Assembly: GCF_007752935.1 (NCBI RefSeq)
Contig: NZ_CP036319.1
Coordinates: forward strand, 3,038,001-3,102,000
Origin: Crateriforma conspicua
GTDB taxonomy: Bacteria > Planctomycetota > Planctomycetia > Pirellulales > Pirellulaceae
Direction: 5' to 3'
DNA length: 64,000 bases
Of the stretch, positions 1 to 8,805 are shown one piece after another. The position numbers and the translations under genes were made by a program. Position 1 is the stretch's first letter; each line of letters starts with the position of its first letter. The notes beneath the pieces were generated by a model. That model made no database searches. It saw only the letters and a program-made list of their open reading frames with translations, and had not been told where the DNA came from.

Positions 1-202
1 TGTCCTCGTATTCCGTCAGCCGCATGTGATACAGCACTGCGTTTCCGCCGTACAACAAGCACCGGATGCCGCCGGCTTCCAAGTGGCGAATGATTTTGTC
101 GTTTTCGTCGCCGTCGACCACTCCGTCGGCGTCCCGTGCCAGCGGCGGAACGGCGATGACGGATTCAGGCAAATCGGACGCTTGGAAGGGCTGCGTTTTC
201 AT
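1..202 (-). CDS. Dihydrodipicolinate synthase family protein, N-terminus only
   Basis: The gene runs off the left edge; about 67 N-terminal codons are visible, starting at the ATG at 202-200. The visible peptide contains VIAVPPLARD, then a stretch ending CLLYGGNAVLYH, which matches the N-terminal strand and the LYGGNA turn of DapA/NAL-type class I aldolases. The Schiff-base lysine lies outside the window. It sits 153 bp downstream of an L-arabinonate-dehydratase-like gene on the same strand. In non-phosphorylative pentose pathways an aldolase-fold 2-keto-3-deoxypentonate dehydratase follows that dehydratase, so the same role is a reasonable inference here. True dihydrodipicolinate synthase cannot be excluded. 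An ATG three codons upstream is out of frame and stops at once. Confidence 0.7.
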   Translation of the reverse strand, partial: MKTQPFQASDLPESVIAVPPLARDADGVVDGDENDKIIRHLEAGGIRCLLYGGNAVLYHMRLTEYED

Positions 203-355
203 GACATGACGACCGAACGAGACGGAGAAGCGGGGGGATTGATGGAAGGGGCAGGGCGGAACGCGGGCGATTCTAGCGACAACGTCGCCGCCGGCGGACC
301 CCGGGCAAGGCGTGGCCGATTCGATGCGACGTGGAATCCATCGTAAGGCGACCGT

Positions 356-2116
356 TCAGTGGATCGATGGTTCCGCGTCGGGGCTGCGTCCGACCAAGAA
401 GTCAAAATCACAGCCTTGGTCGGCTTGGGTGACATGCTTGGCGTACAACCGGCCGTATCCGCGCGGCGGCGTCACATCGGGGGCGACCCAAGCGGACCGT
501 CGACGCTCCGCTTCATCATCGTCGACTTCCCAGTGGATCGTTCTGGCTTCGACGTCGATTGCGATCATGTCACCGGTTTGAACCAGAGCCAGCGGCCCGG
601 ATGCGGCACTCTCCGGTGCAATGTGTAGTACGCAGGTGCCGTAACTGGTCCCGCTCATCCGCGCGTCACTGATGCGGACCATGTCTCGAACGCCCTGCCG
701 CAACAGTTTTTGTGGAATCGGCAACATGCCCCATTCGGGAAAGCCGGGGGCGCCTAAGGGACCGGCGTTACGCAGAATCAGCACGCTGTCGGCACTGGCG
801 TCCAAGTCCGGATCGTTGATCGCCGCTTTCATTGCCGGATAGTTGTCAAACACCAACGCCGGTCCGCGGTGCTTTAGCAATCGTTTGTCGGCGGCAATGG
901 ATTTGATCACGCATCCTGATGGGGCCAAGTTGCCACGCAGCACACAGGTTCCACCGACGGGTGAAACGGGATTGTCACGCGGACGAATCACTTCGTCGTC
1001 GATCACTTCGGCGCCGCTGATCTGTTGGCCCAGCGTCACACCGGAGACGGTCAACGCATCGGTGTCCAGCAAATCCGTCATCCGATTCAACAGTGCGGGC
1101 AAGCCGCCGGCGTCATAGAAGTCTTCCATCAGGTAACGACCGCCCGGTCGGATATCGCCCAGCACCGGAGTGCGATCGGAAAGTTGATCGAACCGGTCCA
1201 TCGTCAGGTCGATGCCCAGACGCCCGGCGATCGCGATCAGGTGAACGATGGCGTTGGTGCTGCCACCGATCGACAGAGACGTGATCACGCCGTTGTCGAT
1301 CGAACCGGCGGTCATGAACTTGGACGGCCGAAGATCTTCCCACGCCATGTCGACGGCGCGGCGTCCGGTTTGCGTGGCCAAACGCGAATGCTGGGACAAG
1401 ACCGACGGCGTGCAAGCGGCACCGGACAGGCTGAAGCCCATCGCTTCGGTGATGCATGCCATGGTGCTGGCGGTGCCCATCGTCATGCAGGTCCCGGCAC
1501 TGCGGGCGATGCAGTTTTCGATGCCTTTCCAATCCGCGTCACACAGGTTGCCCGCCAGACGTTCGTCCCAATACTTCCAAACGTCGCTGCCGCTGCCCAA
1601 GGTTTGGTCTTTCCAGCGGGCTTTCAACATCGGGCCGGCCGGCAGAAAGATCGACGGGATGTCGGCGCTGATCGAGCCCATCAACAATGCCGGGACGGTC
1701 TTGTCACATCCGCCCATCAACACCGCCGCGTCGATCGGGTGGCAACGCAGGACTTCTTCGACCTCCATCGCCAACAGGTTGCGATACAACATCGTCGTGG
1801 GCTTCATCAGCATTTCGCCCAGCGACAATACGGGGACTTCCACAGGGAAACCGCCGGCCTGCAGAATCCCCCGACGCACTTCGTCGGCACGCTGGGGAAA
1901 GTGCGAATGGCAAGTGTTCAGGTCGCTCCAGGTATTCAAAATCCCGATGACGGGTTTGCCCTGAAAGTCCGCATCATCGAAACCGGCGCCCTTCAATCGA
2001 GAACGATGACCGAAACTGCGAAGGTCATCGGGGCCGAACCAGCGGTGAGAACGCAGACGTGCCGGGTCACGCGATTCATTCGTGTTGCCGGCCGGGGACG
2101 TCGGTTTCGAATCCAT
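356..2116 (-). CDS. IlvD/Edd family dehydratase, probably L-arabinonate dehydratase
   Basis: The 586-residue product has the usual length of IlvD/Edd dehydratases, Fe-S enzymes that dehydrate dihydroxy acids or sugar acids to 2-keto-3-deoxy acids. Three cysteines fall where the family places its Fe-S ligands: C69 (WSDLNTCHSH), C137 (MGGCDKT) and C210 (GTCMTMGTAST). The N-terminal RSHRWFGPDD and SFGHRSR stretches and the KPTTMLYRN motif resemble the sugar-acid branch (L-arabinonate/xylonate type) more than the branched-chain amino-acid enzyme IlvD. The start is the ATG at 2116; a TTG one codon earlier abuts the glnE stop (2122-2120). The gene therefore begins 4 bp after glnE and precedes a DHDPS-family gene, which supports a sugar-acid role. 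Exact substrate is uncertain. Confidence 0.8.
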   Translation of the reverse strand: MDSKPTSPAGNTNESRDPARLRSHRWFGPDDLRSFGHRSRLKGAGFDDADFQGKPVIGILNTWSDLNTCHSHFPQRADEVRRGILQAGGFPVEVPVLSLGEMLMKPTTMLYRNLLAMEVEEVLRCHPIDAAVLMGGCDKTVPALLMGSISADIPSIFLPAGPMLKARWKDQTLGSGSDVWKYWDERLAGNLCDADWKGIENCIARSAGTCMTMGTASTMACITEAMGFSLSGAACTPSVLSQHSRLATQTGRRAVDMAWEDLRPSKFMTAGSIDNGVITSLSIGGSTNAIVHLIAIAGRLGIDLTMDRFDQLSDRTPVLGDIRPGGRYLMEDFYDAGGLPALLNRMTDLLDTDALTVSGVTLGQQISGAEVIDDEVIRPRDNPVSPVGGTCVLRGNLAPSGCVIKSIAADKRLLKHRGPALVFDNYPAMKAAINDPDLDASADSVLILRNAGPLGAPGFPEWGMLPIPQKLLRQGVRDMVRISDARMSGTSYGTCVLHIAPESAASGPLALVQTGDMIAIDVEARTIHWEVDDDEAERRRSAWVAPDVTPPRGYGRLYAKHVTQADQGCDFDFLVGRSPDAEPSIH

Positions 2117-2119
2117 CAA

Positions 2120-5100
2120 TCACTCGGGTTTCATCAGCCGCGTGAAGATCTGGCGGTTGCCGTCACGGGCGTCTTGGTATTGCTGTTGTAAGTCGCCGAC
2201 GTCGGTCCGCATCAGGAACGCCAGGGTGCGAAGCGACATTGCATCGTCGGGAAATTCGTGACGCTGATCGTAATCCATCAGCCGCAGTCGGGCTTCGATC
2301 GAACGCAGCGTTTGATAATTTGCCGACAACGCATCGGCGTCGCCGGAATCCAGTCGCGCGTCGTCGGCCAGCGCGGCGATCAGTTCCAGCGTTCCGGTCG
2401 CGCGGTTTTCGGAAACGAGTCCCGCATGATCGGTCTGGCTGGCACAGCGTAACAGCAAAATCTGGGTCAGCATTTCCACGTCCACGGTGCCGCCCACGCC
2501 GCGTTTGAAGTTTTGCGGAGACGCCGTTTCGCTCATGCGAGTTCGAATCTGCAGCGCTTGGTCGATCATGCTGGGGTGCCACGTCGTCCGTCGCAGCACA
2601 TCGGCGATGATTTCGTTGATCCGCAAGCGTGCCTGTTTCGAACCCGACAGCGGTCGTGCTTTGCACAGTGCCAAACGTTGCCACAGCGGCGCGACGCCTT
2701 GGTTGAACCGTCGTGCGAACGTGTCGATGGTGACCGACAAGATGCCTTCTTCGTCGGTCGGGCGCAGACGGCTGTCCAAGTCATACAGCCCGGGCCCACG
2801 GACGTCGCCGTTGACGTGGTTGACGACGTTGCCCGCCAATTCGTTAAAGAAGTGTTGGTTGGTCGTCGTCGCACGAGGCCCGCCGACGCGGCGCTGGGTG
2901 TTCCCGTTGGCGGTGTACAGAAACAGAACGTCCAGATCGCTGTGATAATTCGGTTCGCGTCCGCCCAGCTTGCCGAACGCAACGGCACACAGTTCGCTGG
3001 GATCGCCGCCCGCGTCGACGGGATCGCCAAGCCGGGCCGCCAATTTTTCTTGTTCGTTTTCCACGATCCGTCGCAGCACCGCGTCGGCCGTATCAGCCAG
3101 GGCACGATGCGTATCGCGAACCGTTTCTTTGCCCAACATGTCGCGGACGCCGATCGTCAGGTGGGCGGCGTCTTTGAAACTGCGAAGGATCGGATCCAGG
3201 TCCACCGCACCGCGACACAGGCTGATCGATTGCTGGTCCAAACGCTCGGCCGATGGCAATTGGTCGATGACCAGCGAATCGACCAATTCATCGATCATGC
3301 CCGGATTGCCCGTCAACACTTTCGCCAAGTACGGTGCACCCGCGCTCAGCCGGACCATCAACCGCAGCGTCGGCGGGCTGGATTTCAGCAGTTCCCACAA
3401 CGTGGCTTTGGCACCGATCGAATCGGCGATTTCCACCAACCGGTCCATCGCGGATTGGGGGTCGGGCGTGGTCGCGATTTCTCGCAATAAATCCGGCGCC
3501 AGTGCGGCAAAGAAATGGCGGCATCGCCGTGGCGAAAGAAAGCTGCTGTTTTCGGTCGCCAGACCTTGCAGGTCATCCATGATCCGCTGGGCACCGCCGA
3601 AACCGTATCGGTCCAACACTTCGCGGACCACCGCGGGATCCGGATTGGGGTCCAAGATCAGTTCGGTTTCGATGGGGACTTCCCCGTCCGATTCCGCGTC
3701 GGCGACCGATTCGTCTTCGGGCTGACCGTGGTTCATCAGGTGATTGATGATCCGGCGATTGACTTGCAAGATCTCTCGCAACGATCGTTCGAAACGCTCG
3801 ACGTCACCTTGATGACCGGCCTGATCACGCAGACCCAGTTGCCAAACCAGGCGTTGCATCTGAGCCGGGTCGTCGGGCAACATTGATTCACGCCGACCGC
3901 TCATCACGGAAAGTTGATGTTCCAGTCGCGTCAGTTTGGCGTCGTTGTTGGTCAACAGCGACGCTTCCTGGTGAGTGATGCAGCCGGTTTTTTCCAATGC
4001 ATCGATCGCCACCAGCGTGTTTTCGGTCCGCAGTTTCGCGTCTTCGCCGCCGTGCAGCAATTGCAGAAAACGAACGGCGTAACGAATATCGGTACGGCCG
4101 CCCGCGTCACGATTGATGTCGGAGGGAAGCGATTGAGGTGGCGTCGTTTCAAGTCCGTCGTCGGCTGCGGATTCGATGCGACGTTCCATCTTGCCCCGCA
4201 GCGTTTTCAATTCCGTCAAATCCGATCGCGTCAGCAATCGCCGGAACACGCCGGCGCGGATGCGTTTCAAGTAGGCATCGGCCAGCTTTTCCGATCCACC
4301 CGCACGCCGCCCGTGGACGAAGGCCAAGCGAGGCCAAATCTGTGTCTGGGATTCGCCCAACCGGATCGCTTCGGGCAAGCTGCAGATGAAATCGTCGGGA
4401 TCGATTCGTGGTTGGCGATTCAGGTTGAATCGAAAGGCCAGCGAGGTGTCGTGGTTCAACAGCATGAACGTCGTCTGGGCCACGGACTGATAAAATGCCA
4501 CGTGGCTGTTGTTCTTGCGGTCCATTTGTTGGCACAGCAAGATCAAGTCGGCTTCACCGCCATAGGTCAGTTCTTTTGCACCCCAGGCCCCCATCGCAAT
4601 GGCGGCAAATTCGGGCGGGGCCCCGTCGACCTGGACGGGCAATCCCCACTGGTTGCTGACCCGCCGGACCGCGTCGTCCAAACACGCGATCACCATCGCG
4701 TCGGCGACGGTGGCCAGTTCCGCGCTGGCTTGGACGGGGACCATCGAATGGGCGAATTCGCCATAGGCGACGCGGATCGTTTCGCGGATTGCGAATTGGC
4801 GGACGCAATCGGCGGCCCGCTGTAGGTCCGACACGGACAATAATTCCGCGACCAATTCGTCGACCAGGTACTGCACGTTGGCGGGTTGGCCGTCGGTCAG
4901 ACGCAGCAGGTCGAACGATTCAGGGTCGGCAATGATCGCTTCGGCCACGACATCGCTGGTCGCAAACATTTGCAACAAAGCCGACAACGCCGCAGGGTCA
5001 CGTTCGAACAATGCCAGCGCGGCGGTGGGACTGCGGGCCGCCTGGAGATGCCCGACCAGAAAATGGATGACCGCATCGACGCGGTCAAACTTAGGCAGTT

Positions 5101-5329
5101 CCTCCGACAACCGCTGTTTCAGGTTGTCCAGCAAATCTTCGGGCACCGAAAGTTGTTCCAGTCGCCTAAGCTGGTCGGCCACCCGATCGCTGTGGTGGCA
5201 CATCGCTGCGGTGATCCCGTCCCACCGCGCAAAGACGACGGTATCACTGGAAAACGACGGCGGGCGGGCCGCCTGGTCGTCAGAACGGGATGCGGGATCA
5301 GATTCAGGCACAGGATAAAGGTCTTCCAA
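2120..5329 (-). CDS. glnE: Glutamine synthetase adenylyltransferase/adenylyl-removing enzyme
   Basis: The 1069-residue protein (E. coli GlnE is 946) has the two-lobed GlnE layout: two nucleotidyltransferase domains, each followed by a helical GlnD-like domain. GlnE attaches AMP to, and removes it from, glutamine synthetase in response to PII, setting ammonia assimilation. The C-terminal adenylyltransferase motif is intact (FGKLGGREPNYHSDLDVLF). The N-terminal adenylyl-removing motif is altered to GAWGAKELTYGGEADLIL, so the usual SDxD reads GEAD. The start is TTG at 5329, with an in-frame stop four codons upstream; the next ATG is codon 43. The gene is divergent from rpoD and runs directly into the dehydratase gene. 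In a genome with nif genes this enzyme would link fixed nitrogen to assimilation. Confidence 0.93.
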   Translation of the reverse strand: MEDLYPVPESDPASRSDDQAARPPSFSSDTVVFARWDGITAAMCHHSDRVADQLRRLEQLSVPEDLLDNLKQRLSEELPKFDRVDAVIHFLVGHLQAARSPTAALALFERDPAALSALLQMFATSDVVAEAIIADPESFDLLRLTDGQPANVQYLVDELVAELLSVSDLQRAADCVRQFAIRETIRVAYGEFAHSMVPVQASAELATVADAMVIACLDDAVRRVSNQWGLPVQVDGAPPEFAAIAMGAWGAKELTYGGEADLILLCQQMDRKNNSHVAFYQSVAQTTFMLLNHDTSLAFRFNLNRQPRIDPDDFICSLPEAIRLGESQTQIWPRLAFVHGRRAGGSEKLADAYLKRIRAGVFRRLLTRSDLTELKTLRGKMERRIESAADDGLETTPPQSLPSDINRDAGGRTDIRYAVRFLQLLHGGEDAKLRTENTLVAIDALEKTGCITHQEASLLTNNDAKLTRLEHQLSVMSGRRESMLPDDPAQMQRLVWQLGLRDQAGHQGDVERFERSLREILQVNRRIINHLMNHGQPEDESVADAESDGEVPIETELILDPNPDPAVVREVLDRYGFGGAQRIMDDLQGLATENSSFLSPRRCRHFFAALAPDLLREIATTPDPQSAMDRLVEIADSIGAKATLWELLKSSPPTLRLMVRLSAGAPYLAKVLTGNPGMIDELVDSLVIDQLPSAERLDQQSISLCRGAVDLDPILRSFKDAAHLTIGVRDMLGKETVRDTHRALADTADAVLRRIVENEQEKLAARLGDPVDAGGDPSELCAVAFGKLGGREPNYHSDLDVLFLYTANGNTQRRVGGPRATTTNQHFFNELAGNVVNHVNGDVRGPGLYDLDSRLRPTDEEGILSVTIDTFARRFNQGVAPLWQRLALCKARPLSGSKQARLRINEIIADVLRRTTWHPSMIDQALQIRTRMSETASPQNFKRGVGGTVDVEMLTQILLLRCASQTDHAGLVSENRATGTLELIAALADDARLDSGDADALSANYQTLRSIEARLRLMDYDQRHEFPDDAMSLRTLAFLMRTDVGDLQQQYQDARDGNRQIFTRLMKPE

Positions 5330-5699
5330 CCGGGGAACTTACCGGAATCACCCGACGTCAAAATTGTAAATCGTGAAAACCGGTCGGTGTAGGTCGTTAG
5401 CCGTGACCTACCGTTGGAGTGCACAGGGTTTATTTGCAAAGGGTTTTTTCGCACCGGGATTGGTTCGCCAAGGGTTCATTTTCGGATGGTCCGTCGGCGA
5501 ACGATCGCTTTGCAAGGAATTTCGCTGTCACGGGGGAATGTTGGGTCGGGAAGTCTCAACGGTGGCGCGACGCTTTTCAACAACGCATGTCGACTTTTCG
5601 CAACACGTGATGCCGCACGGATGCATCACTTGGCACCGAATTGCGACGCCACCGCCGGCCATGGTTTTTGCGTAAGTCTAACGTTCACAACGGCTTGTC
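5330..5699. other. Intergenic region between divergent glnE and rpoD
   Basis: These 370 bp separate two genes transcribed outward, so promoters for both should lie here. I could not pick a convincing -35/-10 pair. The short overlapping frames on the + strand have no family signature. No RNA gene or repeat family copy was recognised. Confidence 0.5.
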
Positions 5700-7379
5700 A
5701 TGATTCAGATGTCTCCCCAGTTCCACTCCGGCACCCGTCCTGCTTGGTACCCCTCCCACCAACCAGACGAAACCGCCACGGGTGACGAGGAGACGTTGAT
5801 GGACAAGAATTTTCGCCGACGAAGTCTGCAAGACGACGCATTTGACGCCGAGGAGTCCGTCAATCGCCGCAGCCGGGTGATGGGACAAGAGTTCGCCGAC
5901 GCGATCGATGACGAAACCGGCGAAGCGTCCAGCACGTCTCGACACGACGACCCGGAAAGCGAAGCCGATCCCACCGAAGACCCGGTGCGAATGTACCTGA
6001 TGCAAATGGGCCAGATCCCTTTGCTGACTCGGGACCAGGAAGTTTCCGCGGCGATCCAGATCGAAAAGACCCGCGTCCGTTACCGCCATTGCCTGTTGGC
6101 GACCGACTTTGTCCTGCAAGCCGCCTGCAAGTTGCTGGAACAGGTCCGCGACAAACAGTTGCGACTGGACCGCACGATCGAAGTCAGCGTGACCAATGCC
6201 AAGGAAAAGAAGGCGATCATGCAGCGGATCGTGCCCAACGTCCGCACCCTGCAACACTTGCTTAGCCAAAACCGTTCGGACTACATGGTCGCGATCAACA
6301 AGCGATTGCCCGAACGTCAACGCCGCGCGGCGTGGCGAAACCTGGTCGTGCGTCGCAACAAAGCGGTTCGGCTGGTCGAGGAAATGAACCTGCGGACCGG
6401 CAAGCTGCAGCCCGTGTTCGAACGTCTGCGAAAGAACTGCAAGCGGATGGAAGAAATCCGCGAACTGTTGGCACATCCCGAACGTCTGGAAATGCCGGGA
6501 ATGCCGACCGCCGATGAACTGCGCAGCGAATTGCTGTACCTGATGCGGTTGACCTTGGAAGCACCCCGCACGTTGTCCCGTCGTGTGCGTCAGTGTGACG
6601 CGTTCCGCGAAGACTACGATGCCGCCAAACGTGTTCTGTCGGCCGGCAACTTGCGATTGGTCGTGTCGATCGCCAAGAAGTATCGCAACCGTGGCTTGTC
6701 GTTCTTGGATCTGATCCAAGAAGGCAACACGGGGCTGATGCGTGCGGTGGATAAATTCGAACACGAACGAGGATACAAGTTCAGCACGTATGCGACCTGG
6801 TGGATCCGTCAAGCCATCACTCGCGCGATCGCCGATCAAAGCCGCACCATCCGTGTGCCGGTTCACATGATCGACACGATGAACAAGATCCGCCAAATCA
6901 CCCGCGACTTGGTGCAAGAATTCGGACGCGAACCCACCGCCGAAGAAGTCAGCCATCGCAGCGGATTGAATCTGGACGACACTCGCGTGATCCTGAAGAT
7001 GTCACGCCAGCCGTTGTCACTGGACCAGCCGGTCGGCGATCACGAGGAAAGTGCGTTCGGTGAATTCTTGGAAGACCACCGTGACGACGATCCGTTGCTG
7101 GAAACCAATCGCGAAGCGTTGAAAGCACAGATCGACTTGGCGATGGAAACGCTGAACTATCGCGAACGCGAAATCTTGCGACTGCGATACGGTCTGGCCG
7201 ACGGGTACACGTACACGTTGGAAGAAGTCGGCAAGATCTTTCAGGTCACCCGCGAACGTGTTCGCCAGATCGAAAGCAAAGCCGTGCGTAAGTTGCAGCA
7301 ACCGTATCGTGCGAAATCGCTGGTCAGCTTCCTGGACGGTGCCGACGTGACGATGTTCGAAGGCAGCGAAGCCCTGTAG
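5700..7379 (+). CDS. rpoD: Primary RNA polymerase sigma factor (sigma-70 family)
   Basis: The product is a 559-residue group 1/2 sigma factor. Region 1.2 is seen near residue 97 ([11 protein letters not shown]). A non-conserved stretch of about 200 residues follows. Region 2 with the -10 recognition helix is clear ([20 protein letters not shown], then [11 protein letters not shown]). Region 3 includes [16 protein letters not shown]. Region 4 with the -35 helix-turn-helix reads [12 protein letters not shown] and later [16 protein letters not shown]. No region 1.1 is obvious, and the N-terminus is acidic and low-complexity. The first ATG (5700) is used; ATG codons at 5709 and 5799 are alternatives. 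It is monocistronic, closed by the terminator at 7481. It could be the housekeeping factor or a close group 2 paralogue. Confidence 0.93.
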   Translation: MIQMSPQFHSGTRPAWYPSHQPDETATGDEETLMDKNFRRRSLQDDAFDAEESVNRRSRVMGQEFADAIDDETGEASSTSRHDDPESEADPTEDPVRMYLMQMGQIPLLTRDQEVSAAIQIEKTRVRYRHCLLATDFVLQAACKLLEQVRDKQLRLDRTIEVSVTNAKEKKAIMQRIVPNVRTLQHLLSQNRSDYMVAINKRLPERQRRAAWRNLVVRRNKAVRLVEEMNLRTGKLQPVFERLRKNCKRMEEIRELLAHPERLEMPGMPTADELRSELLYLMRLTLEAPRTLSRRVRQCDAFREDYDAAKRVLSAGNLRLVVSIAKKYRNRGLSFLDLIQEGNTGLMRAVDKFEHERGYKFSTYATWWIRQAITRAIADQSRTIRVPVHMIDTMNKIRQITRDLVQEFGREPTAEEVSHRSGLNLDDTRVILKMSRQPLSLDQPVGDHEESAFGEFLEDHRDDDPLLETNREALKAQIDLAMETLNYREREILRLRYGLADGYTYTLEEVGKIFQVTRERVRQIESKAVRKLQQPYRAKSLVSFLDGADVTMFEGSEAL

Positions 7380-7480
7380 TGCATCGCCCGCGTCCCACGC
7401 GTCATCCATCGCGTGGCGACCCTGGCGTTGCGTTCCGCACGTGATCCCAACGCGTGCTCTGGCCCCATGTGTGCGCTGCC

Positions 7481-7510
7481 CCCCGCAGATCCGCTGCGGG
7501 GTTTCTTTTT
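7481..7510 (+). terminator. Rho-independent terminator after rpoD
   Basis: CCCCGCAG (7481-7488) pairs perfectly with CTGCGGGG (7494-7501) across a 5-nt loop and is followed by TTTCTTTTT. It lies about 100 bp after the rpoD stop. The rest of the gap to the next gene (7511-7909) holds no recognisable gene; a GTTGAC...GTCAAC dyad at 7695-7718 is the only structure noted. Confidence 0.85.
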
Positions 7511-7909
7511 GGTCGGTCGCGACTGTGTCGGCCCGTGCATCTAATGCACTGTTTCAATCCGCGCGCACATACAGCGTGCACAGTCAGCATGACCGCTTCA
7601 ACGACGTCGATCGTCATCATGCGACGTCCGTTTGTACGGCCGACAGCGACGGTTCTGTGGGTCTTATCGCATGCGCGAAGGCTGGACAATTCGCGTTGAC
7701 TTTTCTGGTCGGGTCAACCTCATGGTTTCCGTCGGGTTTGCCGAATTCCACTGGCATCGGCGTTTTCTGTTTTCGGAAAACCGTCCGCCAGCATGGATTG
7801 CGCTTTCAATGACCGTCCGTCATCGGATCGGCCCAGGTTTGGACCCACGGATTCTCGGGTGCAAGCATTGGTCGCACGATGGCGTCCCCGACCCGAGAAA
7901 ATCGAACCC

Positions 7910-8716
7910 ATGCTGTTTTCGATGGATGCGGTGAGCGATTTTGATTCGCCATCGCCGCTTCAGCATTCCGATCAATCGTTGTCGCAGTACTTGTTGGTCT
8001 GCCAAGCCCACGCTGAATCTTTGGAGCAGGGCAGTTGGCAGTTTTCGTTGGAAGATGCTTCCGGCGAATTGGTACTGGAAGCCAGCGACGTCGAATTCGG
8101 TGACCTGAACCGCTTAAGTGTGATGGCGGCCCTGCGTGGATTGGAAGCGATCGACGGTGCGTCGTCGGTCACCTTGCTGTCCAGCAATCGCTACCTGATT
8201 CGGTCGTTGACCGATTCGCTTCCGCGTTGGCGTCGCAACGGATTCGTTTGGGAACACTTCGGCCGCCGCGTGGAAGTCCAGCACGCCGAACTGTGGCGAC
8301 GGGTCGACCGCGCTCTGTCGATCCACCGCGTCGACGCGTGCCTGATCAGTTCACGGACCGTCAGCTTGGGCCAAGACCCCGTCGCTGGTTTGGACCAAGA
8401 AACCGACGCGGACGCATCCACGGTCCGCATCGATACGCCGCACCAAACCGTCGACACCGGCGGCGTCCCCGTCACGCGGCGACGACGCGGCCACCGTCCC
8501 ACACGATCCGCGGTCGACACCGGCGAAGTTTCGTCCCGGTCCGGATCACCGATCGATGGCGTTTCAACAGCCGTCGCCTCCGCCGCAGCGGTCCCCGACC
8601 GACTGCGTCGATGGCTGTTGACGCCGGGACCGGCCCCCGAAAGCGGAGGCGGGCGGATCGCGGCGCGGCACTTCGACGCAGCCATTTATGGCACGACGAT
8701 CGCTGCATCTACCTGA
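7910..8716 (+). CDS. RNase H-like fold protein, probably catalytically inactive
   Basis: The frame is open from 7793; the ATG at 7910 (MLFSMDAVSD) is chosen because the upstream part is arginine/proline-rich and unlike the fold, with ATG 7922 as alternative. Residues about 30-140 follow the RNase HI pattern: a strand pair, a helix (MAALRGLEAID), a strand at the family TDS position, then an aromatic segment WRRNGFVWEHFG and HAELWRRVDRAL like the WK...DLW..LD end of RNase H. The family's TDS aspartate is replaced (LLSSNRYLI) and the first-strand aspartate is not evident, so catalysis is doubtful. The C-terminal half is low-complexity, Arg/Ser/Thr-rich and probably disordered. It lies 89 bp upstream of glgB. 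Function is unknown. Confidence 0.6.
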   Translation: MLFSMDAVSDFDSPSPLQHSDQSLSQYLLVCQAHAESLEQGSWQFSLEDASGELVLEASDVEFGDLNRLSVMAALRGLEAIDGASSVTLLSSNRYLIRSLTDSLPRWRRNGFVWEHFGRRVEVQHAELWRRVDRALSIHRVDACLISSRTVSLGQDPVAGLDQETDADASTVRIDTPHQTVDTGGVPVTRRRRGHRPTRSAVDTGEVSSRSGSPIDGVSTAVASAAAVPDRLRRWLLTPGPAPESGGGRIAARHFDAAIYGTTIAAST

Positions 8717-8805
8717 TTCCCGAACATCACCGGCTTCCCCACGGCCGACCCGTTTTGACCCGAACCCATCCACCTTCACCTTCGATACGCGTACCCGGTG
8801 ATACC

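Noticed and set aside
1025-2191. 388-residue + strand frame opposite the dehydratase gene
   Set aside because: Composition is that of an antisense shadow and it spans the glnE-dehydratase junction.
5685-6956. 423-residue minus strand frame opposite rpoD
   Set aside because: Phe/Gln/Asp/His-rich complement of the sigma factor codons; no homology pattern.
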